DNA of 64,000 nt from CAZCAC01 sp964496575 (lineage in GTDB: Bacteria > Planctomycetota > UBA1135 > GCA-002686595): contig CAZCAC010000001.1 of the NCBI GenBank assembly GCA_964496575.1, positions 1 through 64,000 of the forward strand, in the 5' to 3' direction. The notes beneath the pieces were generated by a model. That model had not been told where the DNA came from, did not search any database, and saw only the letters and a program-made list of their open reading frames with translations. Position numbers and translations under genes: made by a program. Each line of letters starts with the position of its first letter. Positions within the stretch are counted from its first letter, which is position 1. Below are positions 26,451-34,807 of this stretch, piece after piece.

Positions 26451-28544
26451 CTAGCGAGGCTCACCAACGGTGGGCGTGATCTCCAGCTGCAGCTCCGTGA
26501 GCCCCTCCGCCCCGCCATCTCCAGAGGAGCGAGTCTGGATGATCTCCATCGCCGTGAGCTCGCTCCCGTGGCGAGAATCGACGCGGGCGAACACCGTCAC
26601 TCCAATGGTGAAGCCGGGCTGCTCGCCGAAGGGGCCGTACTCGAGGTAGCGACTCACGCGCACCGTGGATCCCGGTGACGCGATCCCGGGGATGCTCCCT
26701 CCGCCCGGAGGCAGGACGAAGTGCACATCCGGAAGCATGACGTGCACCCCGTCGACCAGGAGTCGCACTCGGGCACGGCGGTCGCTGTTCACCGTCTCGT
26801 CGACCCTCCAGGTGAAGTCGATGCGCAAGGCCCCCGGGGTTCCCGGTTCCTCCGAGGCGACGAGGTCGATCAGCGAGACGCCGCCGTCGAACTCGGCGAG
26901 CGGCTCCCCGCGGGGCTCGTCCAGCACCTCGAAGAAGGGCCGGTCGCCTTCACGAAGCCCGCGCACGCGGAACCTCCAGGCTGCGTGCTCGTTCTCGGCG
27001 CGGTCGTAGAAGACCTCGTCGAGCTCGGCTCGGCCGTTGAGGTGACGCCACAGGAAGGACCCCTTCTCCCAGCGAGGACTCCAGCCTCCGATGACGAGAT
27101 AGTCGAGATCGCGCAGGACACCTTCCGCGAACCCGGATTCCCGCAGCGCCTCGGGATCCCCGGCCCAGACCTTCTCCAGGTACCAGAGGTCGACGAAGCT
27201 CGCGCCCTCGGGGGTGATCCACGAGCCGAACTCCAGCTCGTCGATCCGGTAGCGGTGAGGGGTGACCCACGGCATGATCATGCCGATCGTCCTGGGTTCG
27301 TCGGGGGAGAACACGCCCTCCACCGCTTCGAGCACGGCGTTGAAGGGGCGGTACTGGAGCCGCTGTTGCTGCGACCACGCCAGTCCGCAGAACACGACGC
27401 CGAGCACACCGAGCCCCACCGTCGAGGCTCTCGCGCGCCCGATCAGGCCGGCGATCCCGTCGATCCAGGGCACGGCCGCCGCAGCGCCGACCGCCGCGAC
27501 CAGAGGCGTGATCGAGGTCAGATACCGGAGGTCGTCGTAGGTGAAGAGGCAGAGCAGGAGGAACGTGGCCGCGCAGACGACGAACGCCACGTCCCCCGCC
27601 CCGCGATTGGCGATCCGCGGCCGGATGATCGCGTAAGAGGCGAAGAGTACGGTGAGGATCCAGGTCAGAGTCTCCGGCCCCCGCGTGACGAAGTCGGAGC
27701 GGATCGCGCGGGCGAAGGCCCCGTAGGCCATGGCGAGGATTCCGGCGGAGCTTTCCCCACCGGGGGCCGCCACCCCCCCGCCGTGCCGCTCCACCGACGT
27801 TCCGAGGTGTCCGGAGAAGACCGAGAAGTGCTCCTTGAAGCTGAGGAAGGGCTCGCCCCAGTACCACGCATCGAGGACCCTGAGTCCCAGCGGGACGAGC
27901 AGGAGCCCCGGAAGGACGCGCACCAGGGACTTGCGCCGGGAAGAACAGAGCGCGGCGCCCAGAAGAGCCACCAGGCACACGCCCGCCTGGTAGCGCAGGA
28001 GCACGCAGATCCCCATCGCCACCCCGGACGCGACCGGCTTGCCGCGAAGCCACCAGAGTACTGCCCAGACGAAGCACGCCGCCGCGGGCACGTCGGTCAG
28101 GCAATCGGTCGCCCAGTAGCCGAAGGCCGGCAGCACCGCGACGAAGAGTGCCGCGAGCGCGCCGGCGCGCCGGTCATGGATCTCCTTGGCGAGGCGATAG
28201 GCGCCGACCACCGCGAGGACGTGGAAGAGGACCGGCAGCGCGCGCCCGGAGCCGGCGCCGAAGGGCCCCTCGAGCACGAGACCCTGCAGGAGGAACTGCC
28301 CCGCGACCAGCGTGGAGAAGAAGCAGTTGCGCACCGGCGAGACGGGAACGTCCGAGTCGGTGAGCAGATCGTGGGTGATCAGGAGGTACTCGACGCTGTC
28401 GGCGATCAGCGGCCCCTCGACGCGCAGCAGGGCGTCCGTCCGGAAGGCCACGAAGGCGAGACCGATCACCGCCAGCACGAGCAGCTGGAGACGCCTGCCG
28501 GCTTGCGGGGTCTCCAGGGATTCTCGAGGCTTGGTGGGCGGCAT
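26451..28544 (-). CDS. GT39/ArnT-like membrane glycosyltransferase
   Basis: 697 residues. After a short cytoplasmic N-terminus come about ten to twelve transmembrane helices to about residue 400 (LLVLAVIGLAFVAF, ALAALFVAVLPAFGYWATD and so on), with an acidic luminal loop after the first helix (EGPLIADSVEYLL), as in the GT-C fold. About 300 soluble periplasmic residues follow. Such enzymes use a polyprenyl-phosphate sugar to modify lipids, proteins or glycans outside the inner membrane. It lies 104 bases upstream of the nucleotidyltransferase and radical SAM genes, in the same direction. Confidence 0.8.
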   Translation of the reverse strand: MPPTKPRESLETPQAGRRLQLLVLAVIGLAFVAFRTDALLRVEGPLIADSVEYLLITHDLLTDSDVPVSPVRNCFFSTLVAGQFLLQGLVLEGPFGAGSGRALPVLFHVLAVVGAYRLAKEIHDRRAGALAALFVAVLPAFGYWATDCLTDVPAAACFVWAVLWWLRGKPVASGVAMGICVLLRYQAGVCLVALLGAALCSSRRKSLVRVLPGLLLVPLGLRVLDAWYWGEPFLSFKEHFSVFSGHLGTSVERHGGGVAAPGGESSAGILAMAYGAFARAIRSDFVTRGPETLTWILTVLFASYAIIRPRIANRGAGDVAFVVCAATFLLLCLFTYDDLRYLTSITPLVAAVGAAAAVPWIDGIAGLIGRARASTVGLGVLGVVFCGLAWSQQQRLQYRPFNAVLEAVEGVFSPDEPRTIGMIMPWVTPHRYRIDELEFGSWITPEGASFVDLWYLEKVWAGDPEALRESGFAEGVLRDLDYLVIGGWSPRWEKGSFLWRHLNGRAELDEVFYDRAENEHAAWRFRVRGLREGDRPFFEVLDEPRGEPLAEFDGGVSLIDLVASEEPGTPGALRIDFTWRVDETVNSDRRARVRLLVDGVHVMLPDVHFVLPPGGGSIPGIASPGSTVRVSRYLEYGPFGEQPGFTIGVTVFARVDSRHGSELTAMEIIQTRSSGDGGAEGLTELQLEITPTVGEPR

Positions 28545-28636
28545 GAGCGAGCTGCGTGGGGCGGGGAGAGCCTAACCCGGATCGCCCGGGAAAGCGCGGC
28601 CCGGATGCCCAGACCGCCCGGAGCTTGCCGCCCGCG

Positions 28637-29674
28637 TCAGCCCCGCCGCAGCATCACCCTGGCGACGACGGTGCGGTGGTCGCTGCCGGGCAGTTGCTCG
28701 GTCCAGCGCTCCAGCACGTGGATCGAGTCGCTGACCAGGACGTGATCGATGGCGACCTGCAACCCCGGGATCAGGACGCTGGTCGTGTAGGTGGGCTGCC
28801 GGTCGAAGCCGCAGCGTGAATCGCGCAGGCCGCTTTCCTCCAGCAGCCGGCCGAAGACCGGCGAGGTGCTGGTGGTGTTCATGTCGCCCATCAAGAGACC
28901 GTTCCCCGACCAGTCGAGCGCAGCGGCGGTTTCCAGCACGGCATCTCGGATCTCGTTGCGCCACGCCCGGCCGGGGTGATCGGGATGTGCGCCGCGAACG
29001 ATGACGGGTTCCCCGTCCAGCTCGACCACGACTTCCATCACCGGACGCACCCCCTGACCGGTCACCGGGATCAGCCGCGATGCGCGCACCGGCCTCCGCG
29101 AGAGGATCGCGGTCCCCCACGTCTCCTCGTCCCACGCCACGCCCGGGGAGTAGAGCTGGTGCGGGTACTCGTCGGACATCCCCTCGAGGAGTCCGCGCCA
29201 GGCCAGAGACACCTCGAGGAAGACGATGACGTCGGGGGAGGTCCGCTCCATCCAGCTGGTGACCTCCCGCCGGTCGTCGTTGAACCAGAACAGATTCGAG
29301 GAGACGACGGTCAGCACCTCGCCCGGTTCCTCGACGTCACCACTCCGCGAGTCGGGCAGCCAGAGGGAGAGCTCGGGCCACAGCTGCAGCGCGGCGAGCG
29401 TCAAGGCCGCGAACGCCATCTTCGGGCAGCGGATCAGGAACAGCAGCGCCGTGCCGGCCAGCCCCGCCAGTCCCAGGTACCAGGCGAAGCTCGCCGCGAT
29501 CTCCCCGAGCCAGAACCACCGGGCGGACCAGACCAGGAGCGAGCCGCCGAGCAGGGTCGCGAGTCCGAGTGCGCCCGCCGCCGAGAGGAAGACGCGGACG
29601 CTGAACCAGCGCCGACACGGCTCGCCGCTCGACCTCGTCGTTCCTTCACTCTCTCGATGGTCCGCTTCCGCCAT
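28637..29674 (-). CDS. membrane-anchored endonuclease/exonuclease/phosphatase family protein
   Basis: 345 residues from ATG 29674 (MAEADHRES); the longer frame to 29878 adds only low-complexity residues. Two or three transmembrane helices (about residues 28-100) precede an EEP-fold catalytic domain. The family motifs are VSSNLFWFN, IVFLEVS with the metal-binding Glu, LLMGDMNTT and the terminal SDHR. It would cleave a phosphodiester outside the membrane: nucleic acid, sphingomyelin-like lipid or inositol phosphate are all possible. Same strand as the glycosyltransferase, 92 bases apart. Confidence 0.82.
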   Translation of the reverse strand: MAEADHRESEGTTRSSGEPCRRWFSVRVFLSAAGALGLATLLGGSLLVWSARWFWLGEIAASFAWYLGLAGLAGTALLFLIRCPKMAFAALTLAALQLWPELSLWLPDSRSGDVEEPGEVLTVVSSNLFWFNDDRREVTSWMERTSPDVIVFLEVSLAWRGLLEGMSDEYPHQLYSPGVAWDEETWGTAILSRRPVRASRLIPVTGQGVRPVMEVVVELDGEPVIVRGAHPDHPGRAWRNEIRDAVLETAAALDWSGNGLLMGDMNTTSTSPVFGRLLEESGLRDSRCGFDRQPTYTTSVLIPGLQVAIDHVLVSDSIHVLERWTEQLPGSDHRTVVARVMLRRG

Positions 29675-29828
29675 GGCTCCAGAGGGATGGTCGGTCGAAC
29701 CCGGAGGTCTACTTGAAGGTGCGGATGAAAACCGTTTTCTCGACTTCGCCGCGGTCAGCGAGCGAACGCCGACCTCCGGTGGAGGCCGGCTCCCGTCTCT
29801 CGCTCGTGCCGCGCCCGCGGTGCTCGCC

Positions 29829-32708
29829 CTACTGCCCGTCCCCCGCCTCGGGAACGGGATCGCCGTCCCCGAAGACATCCCGCGGCAGCAGCGCCCCGTT
29901 GCTCTGGCTCTCGCACTCGAAGGGCAGGTCGCCGACCGCGTAGTCCCCCACCCGTTCGACGAGGACGGCGTAGATCGCCGGGTCGTGGATCGTCTCCATC
30001 GACGAGAACGCCACGCTGCCCTCGATGCAGATCCACCCGGCCTCGCGCCCCTCGGCGCCCAGGATCTCGAGTGGATCCTCGTCGGTGGTCTTCAGGAACG
30101 CGTCGGCGAACATCCCGCCGGTATCGAGGTCGAGGAGCTTCTCCTTGTCCCAGCACGTGAAGGTGTGCTCACCCGAGAACGCCTCCTCGTTGTCGTTGTG
30201 CACGATGTAGGAGATGATGGTCGTGAACTCGACTCCGCCGGTGAGGCCGACCATGATCAGCTCGCTGTTCAGGATCCCCACGTCGGGGTCGTCCTGGCCC
30301 AGGAAGCGCGGGATCATCACCATCCCCGGCGCGAGGTCGTACTCGGCACCGTCCAGGTCCCGGATCCCGTCCTCGTCGTGGTCGGTCCGTGACTCCGCCC
30401 CCGCGCCGAAGCCGCGGAAGGCGACCGGGTTGATCGAGTAGTTGAAGGTCTCGATCCCGCTGACCACCATCAGGCTGCCGATGAGGTAGTTGTGCTCGAC
30501 CGCCTCGCCCTGCGCGTCCTTGGCGAAGGCGTACATGTAGCCCTGTCCGACATCGGGGTGGTGGACCTTGGTGATCAGGGTCAGGGTGTCGTTGGGCGTC
30601 AGCGTCTCGGTCCGGTTGAACTCCGAGCAGTCGGTCGCGTCGATGTAGACGTACTCGACGTCGATGTCGCTCGCCTGCGTGTCCTTGGCGGTGTTGGTGA
30701 CGGTCAGGACCGTCACGTCGCCGAACCGGTTGTCGTACTCGGGGAAGAGCAGCAGGCTCCCCGGCTGCCGATAGTTGGCGGCGGGATTGCGACAGATACA
30801 CATTCCGGAGCTGTCGCCGCCGACGTTGCACACGATGACGTCGCTGTCCTGCTGCGTATCCGGCGTCACCTCGTTGTCGGTGACGGTCAGGGTCACGCTG
30901 TGCGCGCCGTCGGTGTAGAAGCGGTGTCCGACGACCGGTCCTCCATCGGGGAGCGTGGTGCCGTCACCGAAGTCCCAGTCGTAACGGGTGATCATCGGTG
31001 CCGGCCCCAGGCTGTCCTGATCGTAGGAGGTGCTGCCGTCGAAGGTGACCAGATCTCCCTGCTGCACGTCGACGCCGTCCGCGGTCACCACCGCGACGGG
31101 CGGGAGGAACGAGGTGGTCGGCGTGAAGGGGAGGAACGCCCCGAAGTTCGGGTCGTCGTAGTCCCCCGAGATCACCGTGATCGGCTTCGTGGAGAAGATG
31201 CGGAGCAGCTCGCCATCCCAGACGTCCGAGCCGAAGTGCTGGATGTCGCCGGGCGTGGCCTTGGCCGTGTACGAGGAGCCCGGCGGGGAGGCGGTGACGT
31301 CGGGAGGAGTTCCCGGGGGAACGTCGAAGTCGATCGAGAAGTCGTGGTGCTGAGGTCCGCGAGATCGGCTGAGCGAGGTGATCGTGACCTGCGTGTCGCG
31401 CTGGTACGCGAAGAGCTGCAGGTCGTTCGAGCCGCCATTTTGGGAGTACGTGTGAATGAGCCGCGCGTCGGTGCCGATCGGCACCGAGTAGCAGACGTCG
31501 GCGTACTCGCGCACGTCGTCCCCGGTCGGCCCCAGGTAGATGAGTATCGGCTTGTCGGCGGTGACCTTGACGATGTCGTTGTCGAAGGGATTGCCGCTCG
31601 AGGTGGTGAACATCACCTGCGGTCCCGAGGGCCGGGGCTCGGCCTGCCCGCCACCGTGGGACTCCAGGTAGGGAGTGAAGATGTCGTAGCTCGCTTCTCC
31701 GGTGTCGCCACTGGCGAGCGTGAAGCTGGTGCCGTCATCTCCATCGCTGAGGTCGGTCACCGTCACGTGCGTATCGTTCTGCGTCGGAAAGATGGTCAGC
31801 CCGGAGCGCACGTAGGTGTAGAAGAGCGTGCCGAGCTCGACCCCGTCGTCACCGGCGGCGAAGGAAGGGGGCGAGGCGGTCCAGTCGGTTCCACCCCAGT
31901 CCTGGTCCGAGTTGCTGCTGACGTGGTCGAGGAACCGGTAGCCGGTCAGCACGGAGATGTCCACGTTGCTGGTGATGGCGAGCCGGTCGCGGTCGTAGCC
32001 ACCCACGTAGACGGCTTGCACCTCGGCGTGATCCAATAGGTAGCAGGGAGTGCTCGACGCGGGGATCGGCGGATCGGCGTTCACCAGCGCGGGGGCATCG
32101 GGGATGCTCCCGTCGAAGGTGAGGACCAGGGGTCCACTCCCGTCATCGAGGTTGTCGACCTGGACGACGGTGGTGACCCCGGTCTCCCGGGGCGCGACGA
32201 TGACCAGCTCGCGGCGGGTGAAGCCGAGGAACTCCCTCCCGACCTCGCGCCCGAACGACGCACCGCTGCCGAAGCTGGCCGGCATGAAGGAACCCCAGGC
32301 GTTGTCGCTGGCGGGTTTGGAGCCGGTCCAGACGGTGACCGGCTTGTCCTCGATGAGCTGCGGATCACGGGTGATGATCCGCATCCGGATCTCCCGGCTG
32401 ACCGCTCCCCCGCCGCCGGTCGCCACGAACATGTCCCCGGCATCGGCGAGCACGAACGGATTGCTGGTCAGGGGTGCGTCGAGTCGTGGATCGTCTACTT
32501 GCAGGAGTGCATCGGTATCGATGTTGATCAGCGCGACGAGGGTGCCCGCCTTCTGGGCGAAGATGCGCAACTCTCCCGACCAGAAGGTGACGTAGTCGGT
32601 GCCGGGTGCGGTGATCTGTGCTGCTGCGGGAACGGCGAGGCCGGACGCCAGACACATCCCCAGGAAGGTGGCCCGAAGAGACGCACTCCGACTGAAAACC
32701 GATGACAT
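29829..32708 (-). CDS. large secreted protein with PKD domain
   Basis: 959 residues with a signal peptide (ending near GLAVPAAAQ). The first 500 residues are beta-rich repeated strands with motifs such as VYVGGYDRDRLAITS, resembling IgGFc-binding-type N-terminal regions. A PKD domain follows at about 545-630 (VTFDGSTSYDQDS, YDWDFGDGTTLPDG, HSVTLTVTDNE). The last 300 residues include a CICRNPAA segment and an Asp-rich DHDEDGIRDLDGAEYD stretch that could bind calcium. Probably a cell-surface or extracellular adhesion protein. No enzyme motif seen. Confidence 0.8.
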   Translation of the reverse strand: MSSVFSRSASLRATFLGMCLASGLAVPAAAQITAPGTDYVTFWSGELRIFAQKAGTLVALINIDTDALLQVDDPRLDAPLTSNPFVLADAGDMFVATGGGGAVSREIRMRIITRDPQLIEDKPVTVWTGSKPASDNAWGSFMPASFGSGASFGREVGREFLGFTRRELVIVAPRETGVTTVVQVDNLDDGSGPLVLTFDGSIPDAPALVNADPPIPASSTPCYLLDHAEVQAVYVGGYDRDRLAITSNVDISVLTGYRFLDHVSSNSDQDWGGTDWTASPPSFAAGDDGVELGTLFYTYVRSGLTIFPTQNDTHVTVTDLSDGDDGTSFTLASGDTGEASYDIFTPYLESHGGGQAEPRPSGPQVMFTTSSGNPFDNDIVKVTADKPILIYLGPTGDDVREYADVCYSVPIGTDARLIHTYSQNGGSNDLQLFAYQRDTQVTITSLSRSRGPQHHDFSIDFDVPPGTPPDVTASPPGSSYTAKATPGDIQHFGSDVWDGELLRIFSTKPITVISGDYDDPNFGAFLPFTPTTSFLPPVAVVTADGVDVQQGDLVTFDGSTSYDQDSLGPAPMITRYDWDFGDGTTLPDGGPVVGHRFYTDGAHSVTLTVTDNEVTPDTQQDSDVIVCNVGGDSSGMCICRNPAANYRQPGSLLLFPEYDNRFGDVTVLTVTNTAKDTQASDIDVEYVYIDATDCSEFNRTETLTPNDTLTLITKVHHPDVGQGYMYAFAKDAQGEAVEHNYLIGSLMVVSGIETFNYSINPVAFRGFGAGAESRTDHDEDGIRDLDGAEYDLAPGMVMIPRFLGQDDPDVGILNSELIMVGLTGGVEFTTIISYIVHNDNEEAFSGEHTFTCWDKEKLLDLDTGGMFADAFLKTTDEDPLEILGAEGREAGWICIEGSVAFSSMETIHDPAIYAVLVERVGDYAVGDLPFECESQSNGALLPRDVFGDGDPVPEAGDGQ

Positions 32709-33178
32709 GGTCGAACCTCCTCCTTCTCTGGATTCGCCGAGGTTTTCGATAGCACTGGGCTGCGTCGCTTATACGACCTGCGCAGTTCGCAGAGAAGGGA
32801 ATTGCACTTGCCGGTGGAGTCCGCTCTCGGATAGGGGAATCCCAAGGAGAGCGCAAAGGCTTGACCCCGATGTGCGTCAGCGTCGGGGCGCGAGTTGGAG
32901 GGGATAGGCGCGATGCCGGCGTGGGGGGGGCCCCCCCCCCGCGCCCCCCCGGCGGTGGGGGCCGCCCCCCCCCCCACGGCGCAACCCCCCCCCCCCCCCC
33001 CCNNNNNNNNNNCGGGTTGCCCCGGTTGGGGGTCTGGGGGGGGGGGCGTGTTGGCGGGTTTCGGGGCGTGGCGGGGGTGGGGTGCGCCGCTGGGGGACGC
33101 CACGCCTGCTTTGGGACCCTCCCGTCCGCCTTCGGCAAACGCCACGCCCCCACGAGACCGTCCCTGTTGCCTCCTGGC
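32709..33178. other. 470-bp gene-free stretch with low-quality sequence and assembly gap
   Basis: I see no gene here. Positions 32709-32900 are ordinary upstream sequence of the PKD protein. From about 32920 to 33050 the sequence is long runs of C and G, and ten Ns stand at 33003-33012, marking a scaffold join. Bases 33124-33150 contain a GTCCGCCTTCGGCAAACGCC word also seen, diverged, near 1570-1600 and 38709-38740. Sequence beside the gap is not reliable. Confidence 0.9.
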
Positions 33179-33463
33179 TCAGCGCCGGATCTCGAATCCG
33201 CTGAGCCCTTTCTCCACGGCGACATCTTCCACCTCGACGTCGCTCACTCGTGACATCGGCGGGCCCTGGTGCAGCCAGTCGATGAACGCGCTTACGTGAC
33301 CGAACGAACCCTGGACGAAGAACTCCACGCGCCGGTCGACGAGATTCCGGATCCAGCCCTCGACGCCGAAGGCGAGCGCCTGGTCCCGAGCATAGTATCG
33401 GAAGGCGACGCCCTGGACCCGGCCCGAGACGAAGCCGTGGCGAGCGACGCTCGGGGCGTTCAT
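33179..33463 (-). CDS. acyP: acylphosphatase
   Basis: 94 residues, the normal size, hydrolysing carboxyl-phosphate bonds in acyl phosphates. The signature GRVQGVAFRYYA carries the phosphate-binding Arg, and GWIRNLVDRRVEFFVQG carries the catalytic Asn. The ATG at 33463 overlaps the upstream stop by one base (TAATG), so it is the last gene of the five-gene operon that starts at 37733. The assembly gap lies downstream, leaving its terminator unknown. Confidence 0.92.
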   Translation of the reverse strand: MNAPSVARHGFVSGRVQGVAFRYYARDQALAFGVEGWIRNLVDRRVEFFVQGSFGHVSAFIDWLHQGPPMSRVSDVEVEDVAVEKGLSGFEIRR

Positions 33464-34032
33464 TACCGGTCCTCTCCCCTGGGCTCCGGACGCTGGTGCC
33501 AGGGCACGTCCGCAGCGCCACCGTCGTTGAGCGCCCGCCCGAAGACGAAGAGCAGATCCGAAAGGCGGTTGAGGTAGCGCATCGTCTCGGGGTTGGTTGC
33601 CGTCGGCTCCTCGCCGAGTAGCGCCTCCACCGCCCGCTCGGCGCGACGGCAGACGGTGCGCGCGAAGTGCATCCACGCGGCGGGGGGCCGGCCACCGGGG
33701 AGGATGAAGGTCTTCAGCGGCTCGAGCTCCGCCTCCACCTCGTCGATGATCTCCTCCAGCCGCTGCGTGTACGCCTCGCCGATGCGCCGCGTCTCGTCGC
33801 CGCGTCCGGGGATGCAGAGATCCGCGCCGAGCTCGAAGAGATCGTCCTGAACTTCGCGCAACCAGGTCTCGAATCGCTCGGGCAATCCGTGCGCGAGCGC
33901 CAGCCCGAGCACGCTGGCGAGCTCGTCCACGCTGCCGTACGCCTCGATGCGCGCGTGGTGCTTGGGCAGACGCGAGCCGTCGCCCAGGCCGGTCGTGCCG
34001 TCGTCGCCACCGCGGGTGTAGATGCGGGTCAT
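33463..34032 (-). CDS. pduO: PduO-type cob(I)alamin adenosyltransferase
   Basis: 189 residues. Converts cob(I)alamin and ATP to adenosylcobalamin. The N-terminal TRGGDDGTTGLGDGSR is the ATP-binding loop of PduO/MMAB-type enzymes, and CRRAERAV holds the family Arg/Glu pair. The start lies one base after the previous gene's stop, and the end overlaps acyP. Adenosylcobalamin would serve B12-dependent mutases or reductases elsewhere; it is not obviously linked to the radical SAM genes at 22-25 kb, which would need methylcobalamin or hydroxocobalamin. Confidence 0.9.
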   Translation of the reverse strand: MTRIYTRGGDDGTTGLGDGSRLPKHHARIEAYGSVDELASVLGLALAHGLPERFETWLREVQDDLFELGADLCIPGRGDETRRIGEAYTQRLEEIIDEVEAELEPLKTFILPGGRPPAAWMHFARTVCRRAERAVEALLGEEPTATNPETMRYLNRLSDLLFVFGRALNDGGAADVPWHQRPEPRGEDR

Positions 34033-34033
34033 G

Positions 34034-34807
34034 TCAGGGTTCCTTGTCCGCCTGGGTCCGGCGGCTCCGGGGATGAGGATCGAGGCCGAAGTCGGCGGGG
34101 ATCTTGTCGCTGCCCAGCGCTCGCGCCATCAGGTGCCAGGAGCGGGCGTCGCTGGTGGTCAGCGGCGCCTGGCCGAAGACGCGGTCGATCGAGAGGGCGA
34201 TCACCCGCGCGGCCTCCGTCGAGCGCGCGACCTTCTCGGTGAAGACGTACTTGAGGTTGGCCTTGAGGAACTCGCGCTCGGCGCCGGAAAGGTTGACGCC
34301 GCCCGGCTCGCGCTGGTGGACCTTTTCGCCGGTGAAGAGCGACTGGAGCACGATGCCGACGCAGACGGCGAGGTTGATCGAGGTGTGGTCGGCGGAGGTG
34401 CGCACGTGGCAGAGCTCCTGGCAGAGCGCGGCCTCTTCGACGGAAAGGCCGGTCGACTCGGCGCCGAAGACGAGGGCGATGCGGTCATCGGTTCCATCCG
34501 CGCACTCCCGCATCTCGGGAATGGCCGCGCTCCACTCGCGGCGCACGGTGTTGTCGCGCACCCGCGCGGTGAAGCCGACCGCGTGGGTGCAGTCGGCGAG
34601 CGCCGCCTCGAGCGTGTCCACGACCCACAACTTCTCCTCGAGGTCCTTGACCCCGTGCGACATCTGCTCGAACTCGGGGTGCAGGAGGATCGCCGGCCGC
34701 GCCGGCTCGACGAGCACCAGCTCGCAGGGACCGAAGTTGTCGCAGATGCGCAGCGCCATACCGACGTTGCGCGGGCCTTCGGGGCGGACGAGGATGGCGC
34801 GCTTCAT
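34034..34807 (-). CDS. TrmJ-like SPOUT RNA 2'-O-methyltransferase
   Basis: 257 residues. The three SpoU motifs of the trefoil-knot fold are visible: NVGMALRICDNFG near the N-terminus with the conserved Asn, LVFGAESTGLSVEEA in the middle and SINLAVCVGIVLQ. TrmJ enzymes methylate the ribose of tRNA position 32. The C-terminal about 90 residues form the helical extension seen in TrmJ. ATG 34807 overlaps the preceding stop as ATGA, and only one base separates its stop from the adenosyltransferase start. Confidence 0.87.
   Translation of the reverse strand: MKRAILVRPEGPRNVGMALRICDNFGPCELVLVEPARPAILLHPEFEQMSHGVKDLEEKLWVVDTLEAALADCTHAVGFTARVRDNTVRREWSAAIPEMRECADGTDDRIALVFGAESTGLSVEEAALCQELCHVRTSADHTSINLAVCVGIVLQSLFTGEKVHQREPGGVNLSGAEREFLKANLKYVFTEKVARSTEAARVIALSIDRVFGQAPLTTSDARSWHLMARALGSDKIPADFGLDPHPRSRRTQADKEP

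Noticed and set aside
26721..28745. 674-codon plus-strand open frame opposite the GT39-like gene
   Set aside because: Antisense shadow with runs of charged residues; the opposite strand encodes ordered membrane helices.
29680..29710. Possible tRNA T-loop-like sequence (GGTCGAACCCGG)
   Set aside because: No matching acceptor, D-arm or anticodon stem could be folded around it.
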